Source: Blastomussa wellsi | Lineage: Eukaryota; Cnidaria; Anthozoa; Scleractinia; Plerogyridae | Length of the DNA stretch: 64,000 bases | NCBI GenBank assembly: GCA_947652115.1 | Contig: OX393564.1 | Location: forward strand, 1,462,786-1,526,785 | Direction: 5' to 3' | Shown: positions 11,901 to 19,840 of the stretch, piece after piece | Layout of the letters: every line of letters starts with the position of its first letter | How positions within the stretch are numbered: the stretch's first letter is position 1 | Made by a program: the position numbers and the translations under genes | Notes under the pieces: model-generated | What the model saw: only the letters and a program-made list of their open reading frames with translations | What the model was told of the DNA's origin: nothing | Database searches by the model: none

Positions 11901-13049
11901 GTCTTTGTAGTTACAGGGTATATCAATGGTGCCAAGCTGCTTGATTATGGAGCCCCCGTATGCTGAAAGGATGGTTTCGTTCTTTTCCAGGGCTTCGGGT
12001 TTAGGGTTACCCTTGGCGTCAAACTTCTCTGGAGCAATTATGCGAAGCAATCTGACGGGTAATACGTTGCTTTGTGCTCCTGTGTCTACCTTGCATTGGA
12101 GGTTAATTTTTCGCTTTCTTTCAGGCTGACATATCTCAAGTGTTGCGAAGGCTTCATCGCGCGTGTCGTCGGAAACACCTTCCATGGCATTTATTTCAAT
12201 GGTACTGATTGTAAGAATTTCATCATCATTGTCATGGGATTCATCTTCGATAGCGTGGATGGATTTCTTGAAGGTCGGCTTGGTTTCTTGAGTGTCTTGT
12301 TTTCGTTTGCTGGATCTGCAAACAGATTTCCAATGATTAGCTTTTCCACATTTTAAGCATGTTGTGCCGTAGGCTGGACATTTATTTCGCGGATGTTTCG
12401 GGTGTTGTTTGCCACAGTTGTTACAGAATTCCCTTTGTTGTGATTCTCTCTGAATCGCGTAGATGCTCTTGTCTTCTTCAGACGTTTTAGTGTGTTCAAC
12501 CAGCGTTTTCATGTGTTTGCTTGTGGCCTCGTGGCTGCGTGCTATATCGATTGCGGCTGCGAGGGTTAGCGTTTTGTCTCGGCTTATGAGAGCTTTTTGA
12601 ACGTCGGGGTTTCTTGATCCATAGATGAGCTGGTCTAGCACTCTGTCTTCGACTTCGATGGTATCTCGAAATTGACATCTTGCTGCTAGGTTTTTGATTC
12701 TTGAGATGAAATCATCGACGGGCTCGCTCGATTGTTGTCGCATTTCTTGTAGTTTGTATCTGTGAATTCGATGGCTTGTTTTCGGTTCCAATTGATTCTC
12801 GAACTTCGCGAAGATGATTTCGGGTTTTTTCTTGTTTTCTTGTTTCGCAAAAGTCCAGCTGTTGTACATATCCAGCCCTTTTTCTCCTGACCAGAGTAGA
12901 ATGTAGCTCACTTTCTCTTCGTCGTCGGCGTCTTTGAGCATGCTTGTAAACATGAGCTGACATTTCTGTTTGAATCGTCCAAACGCAGATATTACGTCCG
13001 GAGCGTCCCAGTTCATTTGAGGTGAGGCGAAGGACGTAGCTGCTGCCAT
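8976..13049 (-). CDS. Gypsy gag-pol polyprotein
   Basis: Single ORF of 1357 residues, ATG at 13049, stop at 8976. Domain order is Gag; a zinc-knuckle region (209-244, including CLKCGKANHWKSVC, the CX2CX4HX4C form); aspartic protease with DTGA at 322-325; reverse transcriptase with IADD at about 641-644 in place of the usual YxDD-type motif; RNase H with HVDAS near 790 and NIERELLAV; and integrase with an HHCC zinc finger (~1000-1040) and D, D, E residues in SADLF, CDNGTQF and FVERQ (~1065, 1117, 1156). The order protease-RT-RNaseH-integrase places it in Ty3/Gypsy rather than Copia. No env-like ORF and no gag/pol frameshift. Confidence 0.95.
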   Translation of the reverse strand: MAAATSFASPQMNWDAPDVISAFGRFKQKCQLMFTSMLKDADDEEKVSYILLWSGEKGLDMYNSWTFAKQENKKKPEIIFAKFENQLEPKTSHRIHRYKLQEMRQQSSEPVDDFISRIKNLAARCQFRDTIEVEDRVLDQLIYGSRNPDVQKALISRDKTLTLAAAIDIARSHEATSKHMKTLVEHTKTSEEDKSIYAIQRESQQREFCNNCGKQHPKHPRNKCPAYGTTCLKCGKANHWKSVCRSSKRKQDTQETKPTFKKSIHAIEDESHDNDDEILTISTIEINAMEGVSDDTRDEAFATLEICQPERKRKINLQCKVDTGAQSNVLPVRLLRIIAPEKFDAKGNPKPEALEKNETILSAYGGSIIKQLGTIDIPCNYKDKKVSCRFYVTDTTGPAILGLRACTALKLVSLHCVLKTSQSTQTGSTTSPNGPDQQSKYIKSQVPLTGRPPIRNKQELMEMYPECFNGTVGCFEDYVYHITLDPEVPPVVHAPRKVPIELKEKLKAELEEMECKGIIAKVTQPTDWVNSLVIREKENGRLRLCLDPKDLNKAIKREHHPIPTLEEITPNLTGANLFSKLDARNGYWNVKLDDESSYLTTFNTPLGRFRFLRMPFGLRMSQDIFQFKIDETYRDCQGAIGIADDITVYGKNDKEHDLHLHETMERTRKAGIKLNDEKCVIKTKECNFFGMLYTPDGVKPSPDKIKAIEQLEPPKDKKELHTFLGMATYMSSFIPKLADHTAPLRDLLKENVDFVWNPSHSRAFEKVKSLICSATTLAYYDRKEPVVLHVDASIKGLGAALFQNNRPIAFASKALTPAETRYANIERELLAVVYGCEKFHSYLYGRSFVVKSDHRPLEQIHKKNLMQAPPRLQRMLLRLQPYDCVIKYTPGREMVTADALSRLSPMDKFEVPEMNVKVHHLIRITPAKMQEFKEETAKDETLQLLSRQVTQGWPDSVKKVDPTINPYWALRDDISVEDGLVLLGSRVIVPESLRGNILQQIHGGHLGIEKCKLRAKSCVYWPNIYNEIENLVTSCSVCQKYHNSQQKEPMISSEIPSRPWQIVSADLFYVQQSWFLLVVDYYSKFPFVRKLHNLTARAVAKEMKTLFAENGIPRTLQCDNGTQFTSAEFKQLADQYGFEIVTSSPHYPRGHGFVERQVQTVKKTILKCKEANEDIDLALLALRTTPLSSTVASPAELLNSRMFKSTLPGKIYPAKDQEEFREWLKAKQDTQSRYYNRHTKELPELHKGQAIYLQDPVRKTWNPARVIDQGEIPRSYIVETETGAQLQRNRIHLRPNNGSINPTNNSSNRTPQGNTTTPRVQTPPNIDVQSPASVESEQGPRKSRSGREIRPPERLNL

Positions 13050-13064
13050 ATTTCGCTGCCACCA

Positions 13065-13247
13065 TGTAATAAAGAGTCGGATTCAATCTTGTTTATCTTT
13101 AATCCTTGCTTGCTTTACAACGATGTCTGTACGAACCGTTGTCCATGTGCGAAGTGCTAAGTGCCAAGTGCCGATGTGCATATTAAGTGCAGGTGAATAA
13201 TTTACATATTAGTGCCAGTCCTTTGGGGTCTATTGCGATATGTAACA
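13065..13247 (-). repeat. 5' LTR of Gypsy element
   Basis: 183 bp, identical by eye to 8616-8798. It should carry the promoter, since transcription runs toward lower coordinates, and the primer-binding site abuts it at 13064. Confidence 0.93.
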
Positions 13248-13252
13248 AGTGC

Positions 13253-15185
13253 TACAGTATTTCAGTCTTGCTGCGCTTGTTGCTTGTGCAGCCCGAAAGA
13301 CCATAGAGTCTTTTTCGAGGAGTCAAGAGGCTACAACGTGTTGTCATGACGACAGGTTTGGCTGCCGAGAATGCTGTGTTATGAGCATTATGCAGTAACA
13401 TTGAAAGAACTTTATGACAGTCAGTTGGGAGAATTTATACTTCGAGTCAGCAAAAGTCGGTAATATCATTTATGTAGTTGTTGTCATGAATGCATTGTAC
13501 GTTACTAGGTGTCTCGTGAAAAATAACCTTCACCAACGAGAACTCCTTATTCACGTTGACTGGATTACCTCTTTATGCACTATCCCGGCATCAATGAACT
13601 CAGGACGCATTTCCCACATCTCGATACATTGCAACGGTATAATTGAATATTGAATTTAATCTTTTTGCGGACCTACAAATCCTTAATTTTAACTACTGCA
13701 AAGGCTACTTTCTCGTGGAAGACCAAATACAAGTCGCTCATATAACTTGGTCTATAAAACGAGGAAAGAGTAATATCCGGCTAAATTCCTCCAGGGATTG
13801 TCGATTTCAGGGCGGATAAACAAACAACAAAGCTTTACACAATTACTCTTCAATATTTACTTTCACGGCGCAGAATATTCTAAGTTATTGTTTTCAGCAG
13901 CAAAATTGGCAATTTTCTAATTTAAGTATTCTTTTAATGCAATGTCAGCTGCACATAATGCATTGCAACTAGCACAGGAACGGACAATTTACGCGTAAAC
14001 GCGCCAACGTACAAATGTCTAAATATTAAACGGTGTGAATATTATTCAGTACGCATTTTTACTTCTTTGTGCATATTGAAACTTTGCATACCAATTAGAC
14101 TGGCCGCAAATGAAGCGGTAACTGGTTATTAGTCTTTCCTAATAATTATTGATGAGAGAAAGACGCGAAACACACGTTCTACTAACTCTAACATTTGTGC
14201 TTGGAGCTGTTTTTGTTTTGAGACCTTGGGATGGGTAAGTTTTCGAAATACAATTATTTGTGTGCTAACTCAATCCACAGCGCTATAATGCATTTTATTT
14301 TTTTTAATTCTCTTCTTTCGGCTTCTGAGTTAAGAAAACGGATAAACTGATTACCCGTTGCAATATTTTACCGATCGAGGTTTGAATATGTAAGTTACAA
14401 TTATGATTATATGATATTCTATGAAAATGGAAGCTCATTTTGAACCAACTATTCGGTAGATTAACCTGACTGTTAAGCAATGCCGAGGTGACATTATTTT
14501 CAGTAAAGCATCCAAAATGAGCGATATCTGACATTTTATACATTGTTCTTTAGAGCACGTTGCTTGTTCGGTCCAAAAATTGTTGAATGCGTTTTTCGTC
14601 GCAGCAGAATTTTCACTGGCTTACAAACTCCAAACAAGATTCCAGTTTATCTGAACCTAAATTATATTCGTTCGCATTTTCAAGTACCTACATTGCCTTG
14701 AGTGCTTCAGTGAGATTAGGTATCTACGTCGATCTAAAATAATTTTTCCTACATAACATTATTTAACATGTTTTAACTTAAGCTCACGGCACACACAAAT
14801 TTTATCAACACAAAATTAAACAGATTCTAAATATTCATGCAAAGTGTTATTTGTTCAAAATGAATCAACGAATAATTATGCAAATGTAGGACAGACTCGT
14901 TCCCAGGGTAATGTACTCAAGACTTGCAAAAACGTGCTTACCAATGTGTAAAATGCATAATAATAAAAACAGCAATTATTGTATTAATGAAACTCTCCCC
15001 TAAAACGAGCACAGACAAGAAATGTTAGATCCTCACGAAACATGTAAATAATATCCGCCCTCGCATCTCACCATCTTTGCCCAGCTGTCTTGAGGCAAGG
15101 ATCTGACTTCCCTGCTGGCTTGACTTGTTCTGGTAATTACCATATAGTCTCTATATTTTAACTCAATTGAAACTTGCTTTTGCAG
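13253..15185. other. Intergenic/5' region of PAQR (+), contains the identity breakpoint
   Basis: No exon, RNA or transposon was recognised. The last base identical to the right copy is 14719; from 14720 on the two copies diverge. The end (15169-15185) is a splice-acceptor-like run, CTTGCTTTTGCAG, suggesting that at least part of this stretch is an intron in the 5' UTR of the next PAQR gene. Confidence 0.5.
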
Positions 15186-15199
15186 ACATTAGCCCAGGA

Positions 15200-16294
15200 A
15201 TGGTAAACAGAAAACGCAGCAACGGCCTGAACACCACCACCACGACCACCACCATCAACCACAACGAAGTGAAAGAGTGTACCACAAATAATGAGAAGGT
15301 TCTTTTTGGAGAAGGGGAGATGCCAAAGGGCCTTCGAGAGCCCTTCATCAAGACAGGCTATAGAAGAGCTTACAGTACACCCTGGCAGTGCTTCAAGAGT
15401 CTTTTCTACATCAACAATGAGAGCTTTAACGTCTGGAGTCATATTTTAGCAACATGTTACTTTTTGGTACGCTACGGAATGGCCACCATAAGTCAGTCCA
15501 ACTCGATTCTAGATCCTTTCAATTTGCCTCTCTTTGCCTCTGCTTTTGGAACTTTGATTCTTTACTCTACAAGCTCCGTTGCACATATTTTCAATTCTAT
15601 GTCTGAGCGAGGATACAAAATCTGTTTCTTCTTTGATTACGCAGCCGTCAGTTTGTACACCTTTACCTCAAGTCAGGCCATGTTTTTCTACGCTGGGCCT
15701 GTTAACACTCACTGGGCTATCTTTGAGTCGCCCTCTTTGTACCTGTTTTTATCGGCAATGTTTTCTTTTCTCGTGACATATGGCTGTTGTAAGACTGATG
15801 CTGCAGTTAACAAGTTCAGCACGCTTCTCCGTGCCTTGCCAGTGCTTATTGCCTGGGTGTTCAGCACTTTACCATTCACAGTTGGCGTGACGAAATGTAG
15901 TTGTCACGCAACTGGTTCATTGTGCAGGGCTTTCTCTGCTTGTAGTAGTGTATCAGCTGGTTATTATTTCCGTCATGTATTTTGCACCTTTTTAGCGGGA
16001 TTCATGTACAGCAGTAGGCTACCTGAGAGGCTTATCCCGGGAAGGTTTGATCTGATTGGAAACAGCCACCACTTCCTGCACATCTGTGTTGCCATGGCGA
16101 CAGAATATGCCTTCAAAATCATTGAAATCGCTATCAACCATAGAAAGAGCGCGAACATGTTGGAGGAAACGACGGCTTATGTGACACTTGCCAATACCAT
16201 GGGCGCGGCCATATTGGTGATGTTTATTAATGCTGGAATTGCATTCTTGTTTGCCAGGACCATTAAGGTCAAGGAGAGTGTTCAAAGAGAGTAA
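15200..16294 (+). CDS. PAQR family receptor (membrane progestin receptor-like), second paralogue
   Basis: 364 residues from the ATG at 15200, chosen because an acceptor CTTTTGCAG ends at 15185 and no upstream in-frame ATG exists; the longer frame starts only at a TTG. PAQR hallmarks are all present: GYR, NNESFNVWSHIL, SSVAH, FDYAA and SHHFLH (the HxxxH metal site), with about seven hydrophobic helices. The N-terminus has a seven-threonine run coded by an ACC/ACG microsatellite. It is clearly homologous to the PAQR at 6668-7795 along its whole length but well diverged, so an older duplication than the segmental one. Its right-copy partner differs by three amino acids. Confidence 0.9.
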   Translation: MVNRKRSNGLNTTTTTTTINHNEVKECTTNNEKVLFGEGEMPKGLREPFIKTGYRRAYSTPWQCFKSLFYINNESFNVWSHILATCYFLVRYGMATISQSNSILDPFNLPLFASAFGTLILYSTSSVAHIFNSMSERGYKICFFFDYAAVSLYTFTSSQAMFFYAGPVNTHWAIFESPSLYLFLSAMFSFLVTYGCCKTDAAVNKFSTLLRALPVLIAWVFSTLPFTVGVTKCSCHATGSLCRAFSACSSVSAGYYFRHVFCTFLAGFMYSSRLPERLIPGRFDLIGNSHHFLHICVAMATEYAFKIIEIAINHRKSANMLEETTAYVTLANTMGAAILVMFINAGIAFLFARTIKVKESVQRE

Positions 16295-17884
16295 ACCTAG
16301 TTGTACACAAACGAGCCGTTTCACGAGACTCAAGAAAAACTCAGAACAGTTGTTCACTGGAGGGCATTTAGAGGGATAGTAAATAAGAAATTATGTGATC
16401 GTTAAAATTTGATGCTAAAATAGACAGCCGCCATGATGATTTTCATATTGTAATGCAAATTAGCCACGTTGTCTGCCAGGGGGCAAACATCGAAACGATG
16501 CCGTTTCTCGGAAAATCGAACGGTCTAAATAGTGAACTATCTGCGGTAAAGCCACATTTGAGAGCCAAGTTATGGAATAACGATTTCATTATAAGGTTAG
16601 TTGGAAATAGTTACTCGATACCTTGACTTGTTAACTACGTAAGCCGTTTTCTTTTTTATAAAAGCGTCAGAATTGCGTTAAACTTAGAATATTTAAAGCA
16701 CAAAACAGAAACCAAAGCATTGCTATTAAAAAATATCAGAAATAAGAATAAATAAGAAACCAGCTGAAATCGTTCGTTTTTGACCCAGTGTTTATGAGGC
16801 AAGGGTATTTTTGATTATTTTCGATGAACCTCTTTTTTGCTGATATTACACAAAGTTTAATGAATTTTAAAAAGTGGTACTGTGATCAAATTTTTGCACT
16901 TTTATTTTCCTTTCCATATTTTAATATTTTTGTTTCTCAGAGCTAACCAAATTTGTTACCAGCCTAGCGTACAAATTGAATTCTAAAGAATATTTGTCTT
17001 TGGACTAATATATATAACACGTCAATTGGTGTAAACACGTTTTTGGGCTGCTGAATGAAGTTATGCTCGTTTTACCTCTGTACTTGTATTGTTTATAATG
17101 CAGAGCAAAAGACCGCCGGCGCGAAGTTAAGGGCAATCAAAGTAATCGTCGTTAACCCTAAGAGGACCGGAGGTTCTGCATTTTACCGCATTTTTTACAT
17201 GTTGGATGCGATTTTGATGTGCCGTGGTGCTAAATCGGCCTGAAATTAGCCGAAAAGCAGTTTTCTACACTGAAACTAGAGTTTCATGAAGATTAAGTGC
17301 CAAAATGTACAAAATTGTTCTTTGATGCATGCACACAAGCGAAAATTTGGACTTGTTTTGTTTTTCTTTCTGAATTTTTTCTTGCTCGTTTTTCTTTCCT
17401 TTTCTCGGCCTTTCTTTTCTCGCTACCTTATTCTCTCCACAGCCTTACTAGCCGCTAGAAAATTTTCGGTCTAGATCCATTGGTAAATTCCCAAACGTAG
17501 GCCCAGATCATAATGGCCTTGTACGTTAGGCACCAATTTTGCACCAAAACCGATCAGGGTTTTTCGTATAAGCTCTGTCAGAATGATTTCGATACTCCTA
17601 GTGGACAGTCGTGTGGAAGGATCTGTCCCAGCTGCATCAGATTATTATCACAAAAGTACGCTGGCATGCAAACGCATGACGTCACAAGCGGTACAACGAG
17701 TACATCATGATGCGTACTGTTCACTACGAGTATAAGAAGAACAAACACACTTGTTTTTCTCATGTTGTTTTCACTAGGCATCACCGCGACTAGTCTTGCC
17801 TACAAGTCGAGCTCTCAGAGCGAAAGCGAGAGTGAGGTGCCAAACCGGAAATGAGAAGCGAACGACTTTGAGAAAGTCTACACC
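16295..17884. other. Non-coding PAQR 3' flank
   Basis: Present in both copies with many substitutions and small indels, for example a roughly 12-bp insertion in the right copy near 61726. An ORF at 17513-17710 has several amino-acid-changing differences from its counterpart and no motif, so I treat it as non-coding. Confidence 0.5.
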
Positions 17885-17987
17885 GCGACATAAGGCGACA
17901 TGAACATAAACATTTATAAGCACAAGAAGAACGGACAGTGTCCGTGAACCTTCTTGTGATTATGCTTATGTCGTAATGCTTATGCGC
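17885..17987. repeat. Inverted-repeat/hairpin element
   Basis: The arms GCACAAGAAG and CTTCTTGTG enclose ACGGACAGTGTCCGT, itself a palindrome with a one-base centre. Outer arms rich in GACATAA/TTATGTC extend the inverted repeat to about 17885 and 17987. It is probably a short MITE. The right copy (63166-63268) has better-matched arms. Confidence 0.6.
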
Positions 17988-19477
17988 TATTAAGGGTTAA
18001 GGCAAAGAATTTACAAAGTGTTGAAATTATTGTTGTAAAGTGTTCTTTTCTTCAGCATGAATCAGTATTTTCTCGCCTTTTGAAGTCTGCCGTTCCAAGC
18101 TTCAACTTTCACGAGGAAAAGTTTGAGATACGCGGTCAATTCATAGAGAATGTTCTTTGAGCCCTTCATGGGCGATAAACAGCTAGTATACATTAAACCT
18201 CCAAATCAGTTCGGAGTCCCTGGAAAATTATCGGAAATTATCGGATGCAGCTCGACACTGTTCGACTAATGAGATGGGCAACGTTGCTAAGATACAATAC
18301 AGCAATAGGTCCAATAGTCAATGAGAAGTGAACCTTAGTTGAGACCTGCCAAAATTAACTGATAGCTGAGAAATGGGATACATTTTAACTGATAACTGAG
18401 AATCCAGCACCCCTATCTGTTCTTTCGTTTAAATTCAGTACTCTCAGAGTCAGTTTTGTTTATATCAAGCTGTTCATGATCTGTCATCCGTGACAAGGAC
18501 TCAATATCAATCATCTAGAGCAGCGGTCTGTTTCCATCAGCGGATTTTGCCAAACGACTGGACTAAAATAGAATAAGAAAGCGTTTATACCCCAGAACCA
18601 GAGCGAACTATCAACTGGTAGGCTCATCTACTTGGACAGATCCGTTGGTAGGTTCTTCCATTTTGGTAGGTCCTTCCACTTTGGACGGAAACTCTCGATT
18701 CATTGCAATATTGTTTACGATGTAGTATTTTGATTACGGGTATTCCAAATATTATCATGGTTGAAACAATGGAATGATTTTTTGTCGATTCTCGTTATGT
18801 AGGTTCACCTTTTTTCGATCTCTACGCTTCCACAGTCGTCTAAATGATGCACTATCAAAATGGTTGCCTGCCTTCGTTTTCTGCCGTATCTGAACAGTTT
18901 GTCGTTGTCATCTATTCGAAGATGACTTTCAACAGTTGTTTCAAACCATATTTATCGAATACTCAAACCAATTTGTAACTATTATTGGTAAATTTACTAC
19001 AATCCTCTATCGTTTAACGTGTGGTTGCCGCATTTCAATTATGTACTTATATCATATGTCAAAAGCTTCTCGCTGTTCAGAAATTTCACATTGATAGTGT
19101 CGGGGTCACTTATCGCTTTAGTACCACTTAAAAGTAAGGCGGCTCCTTGCTAGCAATCGTCCAGTTTCATTATTTCAAGGAAACACAACTTTTCAAGCGG
19201 AGGCAATATTTCTTCCACTATCATTTGTAATTCTTGCAAATATTTTCCACCGCCCTGTGAAAAAAGTAGTTGAGGATTCTGGTGTGTTATGTTGGATTAT
19301 AGTTTATTTTGAGTGTAACGCACTGTTTGTTTCTCATGCGACGTTTGCCGGTACGGAATGATGTTTAGGCTGATTGTCGTATTGCAAGACCAGAGCGGCC
19401 TATTCATATTCCAATTCCCTCCCGCTTGCAGAGAATCATGGTAATTGTATTCAGCATAATATTAATAATAATCATAA
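17988..19477. other. Non-coding spacer with short tandem repeats
   Basis: Contains two imperfect ~30-bp units around AACTGATAGCTGAGAAATGG (18351-18400); the right copy has three at 63621-63700. A short GGTAGG-TCTTCCA-TTTTGG repeat lies at about 18618-18680. No gene was recognised. Homology with the right copy can be followed to 18700, the limit of the window comparison. Confidence 0.5.
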
Positions 19478-19507
19478 TGATGATAACGATGACGATGACG
19501 ATGACGA

Positions 19508-19558
<51 letters not shown>

Positions 19559-19573
19559 TGGCGACGGCGATGG
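19478..19573. repeat. GAY/GGC trinucleotide-hexanucleotide microsatellite
   Basis: Imperfect GATGAC then GACGGC repeats, ending in GATGGC interruptions. It would encode Asp/Gly runs in one frame, but this frame runs directly into the SINE-like tRNA sequence, so coding is unlikely. Confidence 0.85.
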
Positions 19574-19625
19574 CTGCTGGCTAAACTCATGTGAACTCAA
19601 TAAATTGACCTCGCTCCCAATGTGT

Positions 19626-19698
19626 GGCTTCATAGCTCAGTTGGTAGAGCATCGCACCGGTATCGCGGAGGTCATGGGATCGAATCCCGTTGAAGCTC
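19626..19698 (+). ncRNA. tRNA-Thr(GGT)-like sequence, probably the head of a SINE
   Basis: Folds as a cloverleaf: acceptor arms GGCTTCA/TGAAGCT, D-arm GCTC..GAGC, anticodon loop CCGGTAT (anticodon GGT), T-arm ATGGG-ATCGAAT-CCCGT. Position 33 is C instead of the near-universal T, and the first acceptor pair is G-T, so a working tRNA is doubtful. The sequence and the following tail (ending near CACTGCGAAGATCATT at about 19745-19765) resemble a dispersed tRNA-derived repeat that I recall from anthozoan DNA. It lies 140 bp before the first amine oxidase coding exon. The first 12 bases also survive before the second oxidase gene. Confidence 0.6.
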
Positions 19699-19840
19699 TG
19701 AATTTTTTCCAAGCTTCTTTATTCCAATTACTTAAATTGGAAATTCACTGCGAAGATCATTACTCACTTTTATCATTTTGTTTTCTTCCGTGATTTTCTG
19801 ATAGTGACTTTCATTCTTCTTGTACAGAATTTCCTTGACG

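Larger units (their letters stand above)
8616..13247 (-). mobile_element. Complete Ty3/Gypsy LTR retrotransposon
   Basis: Full element of 4632 bp. Two 183-bp LTRs (8616-8798 and 13065-13247) begin TGTTACAT and end TTATTACA on the coding strand and look identical. The target duplication AGTGC is at 8611-8615 and 13248-13252. The coding strand has a primer-binding site starting TGGTGGCAGCGA directly next to the 5' LTR (plus 13064 downward) and a purine tract AGAAGGGGA directly before the 3' LTR (plus 8799-8807). One uninterrupted gag-pol ORF is present. Identical LTRs and an open frame indicate a recent insertion that may still be active. The same insertion at the same site in the right copy means it predates the segmental duplication. 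Confidence 0.95.
1..18700 (+). repeat. Left copy of ~45.3-kb-spaced segmental duplication
   Basis: Every feature here recurs at +45300. Compared line by line by eye, 1-14719 shows no difference from 45301-60019, while 14720-15185 already has about 14 substitutions or 1-bp indels. The 3' part (16295-18700) has many small indels but returns to offset 45300 at the window edge. The left end of the copy lies before position 1. It is either a tandem duplication or an artefact of assembling two haplotypes; the sequence alone cannot decide. Confidence 0.95.

Noticed and set aside
17513..17710. 65-residue ORF beginning MALYVRHQF
   Set aside because: The right-copy equivalent has several amino-acid-changing differences and a different end, unlike the conserved PAQR nearby; looks non-coding.
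19478..19573. CRISPR-like array
   Set aside because: Units are adjacent hexamers without spacers: a microsatellite. No repeat-spacer structure occurs anywhere in the window.
19374..19793. 139-residue ORF with Asp/Gly run
   Set aside because: Made of a microsatellite read into a tRNA-like SINE; no start or splice support.
19820..19840. Upstream TTG extension of oxidase 1 (likewise 37398, 15167, 60466, 33826)
   Set aside because: These starts are TTG; for the oxidase and PAQR genes the extensions cross acceptor-like sequence ending in CAG. The first ATG is preferred in each case.
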